Assembly (NCBI GenBank): GCA_033239125.1 | Contig: BSWB01000005.1 | Span: 22,187,447-22,251,446 of the forward strand | DNA from: Fagopyrum homotropicum | Lineage: Eukaryota > Streptophyta > Magnoliopsida > Caryophyllales > Polygonaceae | DNA length: 64,000 bases | Direction: 5' to 3' | Shown: positions 57,466 to 64,000 of the stretch, piece after piece | Position numbering within the stretch: position 1 is the first letter of the stretch | Layout of the letters: every line of letters starts with the position of its first letter | Position numbers and translations under genes: made by a program | Notes under the pieces: generated by a model | What the model was told of the DNA's origin: nothing | Database searches by the model: none | The model's input: the letters and a program-made list of their open reading frames with translations, nothing else

Positions 57466-58911
57466 TCGGGTCTTCCACGGAGCTGTTGTTGCTTTATTTT
57501 CTCTTATTTTGCAGCTCTGCATTTGACATTGTAAGTGCTTTTCTCTAGACTTTTTTTTCTACCCATCGGGACGATGTGTCCTAAGTATGGGGTGCTTTGA
57601 GATATTGGGTTTGTAATAACCGACTTATGTGCTTATGACTATTTCCACTTTCTCCATTATGTGCCCTGAGATTATTTTCTACATTACATGCATTGCAACA
57701 GGATGTTTGATCGAAAAAATGTACAAAACTAGCTTTAAATATTTTTTTGGTCTCAAGCATCTCGACCATAACAGGAGCTTACCTCGGTCTAGTACCTCGT
57801 TTGCCCTTAAGCATCTCGACCAAGATGGGTTTCGAAAAACGAAAACGTTTGAAAAATTTTGTGCTCCTGAGCTGGATATGATCCCAATAATGAAAAATGT
57901 TTGCTAATAGTTTTTATAATCTTTATGTGGTTGAAACAATTTGTGATGTAATTAAGGTATGATGGCTTTGTTTTAAATTTGAGCATGTTTAGTGGGTTAT
58001 TTCATACAAATCATGTTGAATTTGAAAGTTGAAATTGCGTTATAAGTTCTCTCACATCCTTATTGGAATGACTGAGGCAACTCATTATTCTTTATTCCTC
58101 TTCTTGATCATGCTTTTTGCCCCTCATAGAAATATATTTGTCTTCCTTTACCTATCCGGGAATTTGAAAGCAAGAAAGTGAAAAAGCAAATGAAAGACAA
58201 TGTTGAAAGGAGAAGTGTTAGGAAACAATAGGTTTGGGGACGTTAGTCATGAGGATGAGTAACTCGGCACCATTCATATAGCCGGGTATTTATATCTTTC
58301 CATAGTCCGATTGATTGGCAGTCCTAACGGGTCATGGTATGTGCATCAAGGTTTAAGACATCTCGAGAAATTGAGATTAGCTGATCTCCAAGGCTTCGGT
58401 TATTGTACACCTCTTTCCGTGTTCTCAAAAAGTGAAAAAGTAAAGAAAAATGCTGAAAAGAAGCAAGAAAATCTTGTTGACGAAGTGAAGTTCAAAGTTG
58501 TGAAGTTCTTATCCTTTTCCCGGATCTAGCCCCACAATATCCTTTATACATTTCATCCCTAACACGTTTCTTGACCTTTGATAGAAAGCTCTTGAGACCG
58601 TGAGCATGTTGTTTGACTTCGTGGTTTAGATTGGATTATTCATGATTGATTTTGATGAGTATGATTTGCTACACATTCTATAATCTCAAGTGAAGTATAA
58701 TTAGCTTTCTTATGTTTATAACTTGTTTTGGTCATATATTGAATCCTACTAACTATGAAGCATTCTCTAAGGGTGATCTATGAGTTGGAGCACACAATCA
58801 AAAGTCTTTGAAAGGTTTTCACTGAGCTTTAGCTGACTATAATTCATTCTATCTTGTATCTAAGAGTTGAACCTTGCTTGGGGAGAAGCAAGAGGCAAGT
58901 ATGGGGTATTT
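57466..58911 (+). other. 3' tail of element E
   Basis: Non-coding. AAGTATGGGG at 57583-57592 and 58897-58906. CATCTCGACCA/ACCTCGGTC motifs at 57757-57825. The stretch is homologous to the tails of A, B and C. Confidence 0.7.
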
Positions 58912-60516
58912 TGATAGCATGAATTATTGTCTATATTTCGGATATGGTTTTGGCGTTTTCTCATCACTATTCAACATGCATGAGTGTATACTACAGATGA
59001 TATTAGCATTATTCGGTTACTTTGCAAGAATTGAGGTCTACACCACGTTTGATTGTATTTGTAGGGAATAAGACATATTTTAGATCAAAATGGAGCATTA
59101 GAGTATAAGGAAGCTATGGAGCTACAATGTGGAACATTAGGAAGGACAAGGAAGAGAAGCAGGGACTATACTGGAAGGAAGAAAGGAAGATTCAGTTGAA
59201 GATACGAAGGCATGCACGTAGATCACCACTGATCTCGGATCAACACAGTGATGCATCTCAACCGAGATGGCCTACTAGGCCTGGCTCGAGGTCGACGGCT
59301 CACAACCCAAGGAAAATAAAATATAATTTGACCTAAAATTCTTCTATAAGAATGGAAGCTGAATGTAAAGTGAAAGGGGGCTGGATCGGAGAAAGATCAA
59401 AAGGCGGCTAGGAAGACGGCTATTTGAAAGGAAGAAGATTTAAGGAAGGATTGCTTAGGGTTCAAGGAACCATAGCTTGTGAGAATTTTCTTGGGAATTT
59501 ACTTGTGAGTTTGTTATCATATTTTCTGGAACACGTTGAGACCATTGATTTGTTTGTTTGCTTTGATTATTGAGATAGTTTTGTTGATTGCTCTACTCGC
59601 TTTTCTTGATATTCTTGATATATACTTGATTGCTTGATAGTGATGATTGTTGGAGAAACACCTTGCGTTTCTAGGGTGATTAGTTGAAGGTTGTGGTATA
59701 GACGATGAAAGAATGAGCCTTTGTTTGAGTGGACCTTGAAAGTTTGAGTTAACCCTAAACCAAAGCCCGTCTCGGATTGTTCATCGAGCATCTCGACCGA
59801 GATCGATATATAACAGCACGAGACGAACCACTACTTTGCAGTTCCTGAGTTTAGGTTATAGTTTGCCAAATCTTATCCTTGTTGCACCTTTCCTGGTTTA
59901 CATGCAAGCCTAGGATGAGACCTACTCGGTGATTCCTTTTCTTGTTTACCTATGATGAAGAGTGTTAGGTAATATAGGTTTATCCTTTATTAGGGTTTGA
60001 GTGTGCCTTCATCCTACGTTTGAGAGTTAAACTGAGACTTATCTGGTGATGGTTGGTTCTATACCCTTAGGTGAGCGTGTTGGTTTGAGTACTCGTACCT
60101 TTCCTTAGTTCCTTGAGACTTACCCGGTGATAGGAGTTTTGGTTTGGGAAAGTGGATAGTGAGACCTCCCCATAATCTATCCCATAGTTGAAATACCTTC
60201 CCTCAGCAAACCTCAGCTTTGACCACGTTACTTTTAGAAATCTTGAGTCGAAACCACAACTGGATACTTTGACCTCTAGAATTTGTGTTTCCCTATCACA
60301 CTATATATCTTGTCTTTTGCTTTTGATCAGTATTATTGCATGCTTCTGAAGTTAGATTGCTTTGCTGTGATTATTCTCACCGATTCCCTAAGATCGACTC
60401 CGGAATATAAACCCTTACTACGATAGATCCGTACATTGCGGGTTCGCTTATCGTTAGGTCTATAATTCGGGATATAAATTTAAAGCTTTGTCTGCACATG
60501 CCTTTTGGAGCGAACA
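58912..60516 (+). repeat. 3' LTR of element E
   Basis: 1605 bp, TGATAGCATG...GCGAACA, uninterrupted, with GGTGG after it (60517-60521). It shows the intact sequence into which B inserted in the 5' copy (GGTTCTATACCC near 60057). A palindromic ATCTCAACCGAGAT motif at about 59256 lies about 85 bp upstream of CTATAAGAA. Confidence 0.93.
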
Positions 60517-60521
60517 GGTGG

Positions 60522-61707
60522 CTACATTTTTCCGGTTAAAAGCAAACTTATCCGGGACATGCTTAATTAATAGGATTGTTTTGAATAAAGTTTGGACCTC
60601 CCTTGAGCACATTATCTTGATCAACAACATTCAAGAAGCTAAAGATCAAACATCCAGCTTCAACCTGGAACTTTGCCTTAACACCTCATGTCTTCATGAG
60701 CTCATTAATAACTATATAACCGGGGTAGAACCTCACATATTGGCCCATGAGCATGCTTCCCCACACTTAATGCTTAGGGATAGGCTTGGAGCATTTGGTT
60801 GCAATACGGTTAGGTGTTGGATTGGTGTACTCATGCTTCCCATCACGGTCGGTATTCATGAACACCTTATCCGGAGTATTCTTCCAAGCTTGTCCTTTAG
60901 AATGGTTTTGAGGTCGAGCCTTCGGAAATGCCCTCATCGGGAGGAGCCACACCCTTGTTCGTAACGATTAACTTAGCAATGTCGGCATTCAGACCAAGTA
61001 AATACTCAATAATTTCTACTTCATTATCATACAAGGCATCACGAGCATTTGCCACAACTTCAAGAATTGACTCGGCAACCATAGTCGCAATGGCATTAGC
61101 ATCACCAAGTTTCTCACCATCATCATCACTAAGTTTAGCATGGGTGTTCTCTCATCCAGGATCCAAGGAACCCCATGAGAAGGGACGCTCGCAGATAGAG
61201 CAGCTTGGTCTACCACTAGATCAGTCTTGCTAGCCCCGGTCAGACAAAATTCAATAGGATCAATATTGCCACTTTCAACATGGGCGTTATCACGTCCCAT
61301 ACTAGGGAGGGTTGTTCTAGAAGGTACGGATTTAAACGGACAAGTTGGCACACCATTGGCACTTCCCAAATCCACCGGCGTTATGCCCAGCGCGACGTCG
61401 CTAGGGCAAGGTGTAGCGGCATGGATGGCAACTTCGGTATCGGAAAGTGAGGAGATTCATCAGCTGTAGAAGCATCCAACATAGCCGATGTTGAGGCAAC
61501 CTTAGAGATACTTGAAACGCTTGGCTTATCTCTCGACAAGCTGTAACCCTTAGCGTCAAGCTTGGTCGGAGACAAAGGGTTCTTAGCCATCAAAGCTTGG
61601 TTCATTGGGACAACAGAAGCCGTAGTCACCTTCGGAGAACAATTCCGGCGCTTCCACCACCTCCAGCTACCGGTGATAAAGCCTCCAGTCTTTTTTTTCT
61701 TAGACAT
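60522..61707 (-). pseudogene. LINE ORF1 (DUF4283-type), interrupted by element E
   Basis: The minus strand starts MSKKKKTGGFITGSW at 61707. A Ser/Pro-rich linker follows in broken frames, then a DUF4283-like core (GVKAKFQVEAG, LIFSFLNVVDQDNVLKGGP, FIQNNPI). Frameshifts and stops are present, among them TGA at an expected Trp before GVKAKF. The core runs to 60522 and, across E, continues at 26908. DUF4283 proteins of plant L1-like LINEs bind nucleic acid, a family inference. No ORF2 of this copy is found. Confidence 0.7.
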
Positions 61708-62000
61708 AGCGTGAGGGCACCACCAAAAACCCTAGGAGACGCCGGGTAAACCCTAGCGTTGTGGGTAAGAATGTGTCGAAACCAATGAAGTCTTGTGTAT
61801 GAATATATGAATCCGGAGTAAAGACATACAAGAAAGGTAATTTGAGCGAAGATTCGATTGATTCGGAAGGATTCAACCGAAGAAACACGAAGACAATGCA
61901 AAAATCACGTAGGATGCATGAATTTGCCATGAAATTGCAAGAGAGAGAAAAGAGCAAGGGGCGACCATATTTTGAGAGCTCTTTATTGAAGGCTCTTTAG
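61708..62000 (-). other. Probable 5' UTR of the LINE
   Basis: Sequence ahead of the ORF1 start on the minus strand, with pyrimidine-rich and AGGGTTT stretches. No supportable ORF. The 5' border is not sharply defined. Confidence 0.35.
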
Positions 62001-62760
62001 AGGGGTAAAGGCAAATATATTTCCAAAACATTACCCACTCTACACCTTGGATTACCCAAGGTGGTAAAAGTGTCAAAATTCGTGACAACAACGGCCTAAA
62101 CTAACATAAGAGAAACCATATCCGAGTATGTATGGATGGTATGAAACCACCCCTTCGATAATACCGGGCAATTAATTATAGATTCTTATATTTAGGATCC
62201 TCCATAATTAACTACCTAACCACAATAAAAAACAACCAACACCAAAACCAATCGAAGGTTTTCCAACCAGCATAGTCATCCAAGAGGCTAAAATGTTCAA
62301 AAGCGGCATAATTAGGCTCATGACATACAGTGGCACATAGGCCCAAAATAACCAAGAAGAAGCCAAAGGAAGGCGCACACGAGCCCAAATCAAAAGAGGC
62401 ACAAATGCCCAAGATAAGAGAGTTGCCAATAGGTCCACGACGAATCCCCAACAGCCCTCCCGCACAAAGGAACCTCAGGTTTTTACCCACTCCAGTCTAA
62501 ATCAGAATCCTGGAGTAGCACCCACATGCACCAACCTAGAACCGCTCCAAGAGGCACCAAATGCCCAAATGTGCCTCCAACGAACTAAGACATCTAAAAA
62601 AAATAAAAAAAAAGTCCAATGAAGCCCACTTGCTAGGTGGACAAACTCAGGAATCGTTACTAGTGATTATCTAAAGCTAGTAATGTGACATTAGAACAAA
62701 AAACCCAAAAGAAAACAACTCCAAAGGTGAAAAAGTTATAGAACAACATCACATGGGTCT
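62001..62760. other. Unassigned repeat-like DNA
   Basis: No gene recognised. It holds minus-strand ORFs of 85-92 codons without known motifs, and an A-rich run at 62597-62612. It lies between two LINE fragments and is probably of transposon origin. Confidence 0.3.
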
Positions 62761-64000
62761 AAGAGTGGACCCCCAAGTAATCGGTCTAAACTAGCCTGCA
62801 TGGGAATCACCACATGGTTCATCACACACTTGAGGTGGTTGGCTATTACTTTGGTTGGAGGTTGGCTATTACTTTGGTAATAACTTTGTAGCTCACATTA
62901 CACAAACTAATCGATCTAACTGCTTAATGACTTCTGGCTTTGCCACCTTGCCGATCAAAGCTATAAGCGTCTCATTCGTGGAAGGCAAGAGCGACCCCAA
63001 AACAAAAAAGTCTTTAACAAACTGGTCAGTGATTGTCCTACAAAACTCCAAATCTTTTGGTAAAAAAATGGATTGAAAGCCATCCGGACCTTGAGCTTTC
63101 AAAGCTCCCATTCCCCTAATCGCTTCCTCCACCTCCCGGTCTTCACATGGTCGAGCCATTTGAGACAATTGAAATTAGAAAGTCTGGGAAATCCCACTCT
63201 CGGGATAGTACGTAAACAATGAAGATCCCCAGGCCCATAGGCTCTTAAAAAAAGACATTGTATGCTCCTAGTCCAAACACCATTCGCCATCATCTAACAT
63301 CAAAGCCTCTATCTTATTTCTTTGTCTTCTCACTATGGTAGACAGATGAAAGACCGTCGTGTTCCTATCTTTGTAAGCGATCCATTGTTGTCTCGATTTC
63401 TAGCACAACATAATTTCTTCATGTTCGAGCACCTTTTCTAGCCCCATATTCACCTTCTTTTCGCACTCTAGAAGACTCTCTGTTACTGGCATAGCCAAGC
63501 CCCCATTAATCTTTTCCAACTTTTTAACTAGGGCCTCCTTACGTTGAGAGATGTTTCCAAACTCCTCCTTATTCCGCCTCTTCAAAAAAATTTGTAGCCT
63601 TTTCAACTCAATAGGCAGTAGAGCAAGCTTATTCCAAGAACCCTCAATGATCTGCGCGAATTCTGGGTGGGTCAACCAAGCCGCTTGAAAACCAAAACGG
63701 GCGCCTCTTGGGGTCCCCACCTGCCTTTGTCAAAGCTTAAAAGGAGAGGGTTATGGTCCGATGAGAGACGTGGGAGGTGTTTGATTGTCACCTCCGGCCA
63801 TCTGGTCTGCCAGTTAGAGACATGAGGACTCTATACAAGCGCTTTAAGACCCTTCTTTGTGCCTCCCTTCCATGAGACCACATAAAAGGAGACACAATGA
63901 AGCCCACATACACAAGTTGGTTGTCATGAATCCACTTCCTAAAAACCTTAGCAGGTTGTGATAATCTAACAGAGCCCCCATGACTCCCTCCAAAATACAG
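62761..64000 (-). pseudogene. L1-like LINE endonuclease-RT fragment (runs off the window)
   Basis: From the right edge leftward, the minus strand reads the end of an AP-type endonuclease (FRKWIHDNQ, then the HLPRLSSDHNPLLLSF motif with catalytic SDH near 63760), the linker helix region (63720-63400: EIEGSWNKL-like and LKRRNKEEFGNIS), and the RT start (63168-62893: GALKAQGPDGFQSIF, ETLIALIGKV). The frame breaks near 62890, just before a 23-bp tandem duplication. Later RT motifs, including the catalytic YADD region, are absent. Several frame changes make it non-functional. Confidence 0.82.

Larger units (their letters stand above)
26914..60516 (+). mobile_element. Element E: Athila-type retrotransposon split by two later insertions
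   Basis: An outer element of about 12.6 kb once B and C are removed. Its ends are TGATAACATG at 26914 and GCGAACA at 60516, flanked by the GGTGG duplication (26909-26913 and 60517-60521). E was inserted in the DUF4283 region of an antisense LINE ORF1. B lies inside its 5' LTR and C at the protease/RT boundary. LTR pieces differ by about 6-7% in stretches I compared, so it is much older than A. It has the full plan including a third ORF, but every coding part is broken. Confidence 0.92.

Noticed and set aside
60488..60964. 158-codon plus-strand ORF at the right border of element E
   Set aside because: It starts in the E LTR and crosses into the LINE; the minus strand of the same stretch reads a DUF4283-like LINE ORF1, which explains the sequence better.

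Overview
This is nuclear DNA of a flowering plant (species not determinable): AT-rich, genes with many short introns, and most of the window made of Ty3/gypsy LTR retrotransposons of the Athila type primed by tRNA-Asp. Two host genes are clear. At the left edge is the 3' part of a malectin-like/LRR receptor kinase (287-3205, +, first exons off the window). At 16280-19908 (-) is a complete nine-exon gene for a 3'-5' exonuclease plus KH-domain protein, whose exons join in phase to 341 codons plus stop.

Layout: receptor kinase 287-3205; element A, a young full-length Athila element (3415-14832, two 1836-bp LTRs, 5-bp target duplication GTTAT, about 1% LTR divergence); small MITE-like repeats (14989-15933); exonuclease-KH gene; a 1.2-kb inverted repeat (20424-21632); a compound tetranucleotide microsatellite (22395-22494); a decayed gypsy fragment F on the minus strand (23295-26865). 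From 26866 to about 62000 there is a nest. An old LINE ORF1 on the minus strand was split by Athila element E (26914-60516, duplication GGTGG). E was then split twice, by element B inside its 5' LTR (28067-39463, duplication CTATA) and by element C, in opposite orientation, at the protease/RT boundary (42272-51892, duplication AAGAC). A second LINE fragment (endonuclease-RT) runs off the right edge.

A, B, C and E share one plan: LTR, tRNA-Asp primer site, gag without a zinc knuckle, aspartic protease, RT/RNase H, integrase, a conserved small stem after pol, a long 3' tail bounded by two copies of AAGTATGGGG about 1.24-1.31 kb apart, LTR. B and E also carry a third ORF after pol. B has RT/RNase H but has lost integrase; C has integrase but has lost RT/RNase H. 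None has an intact pol.

The most unusual signal is a set of short palindromes, often flanked by half-sites, at equivalent places in A, B, C and E: just upstream of the LTR TATA box, in coding spacers (gag/protease and/or protease/RT), and after integrase. The positions correspond but the sequence is family specific: ATCGGCCGAT in A, CCTCGGTCGAGG or CCTCGACCGAGG in B and C, a TCTCGACCGAGA variant in E. In A two copies lie inside the reading frame and encode KSADF. I know of no described function for this.
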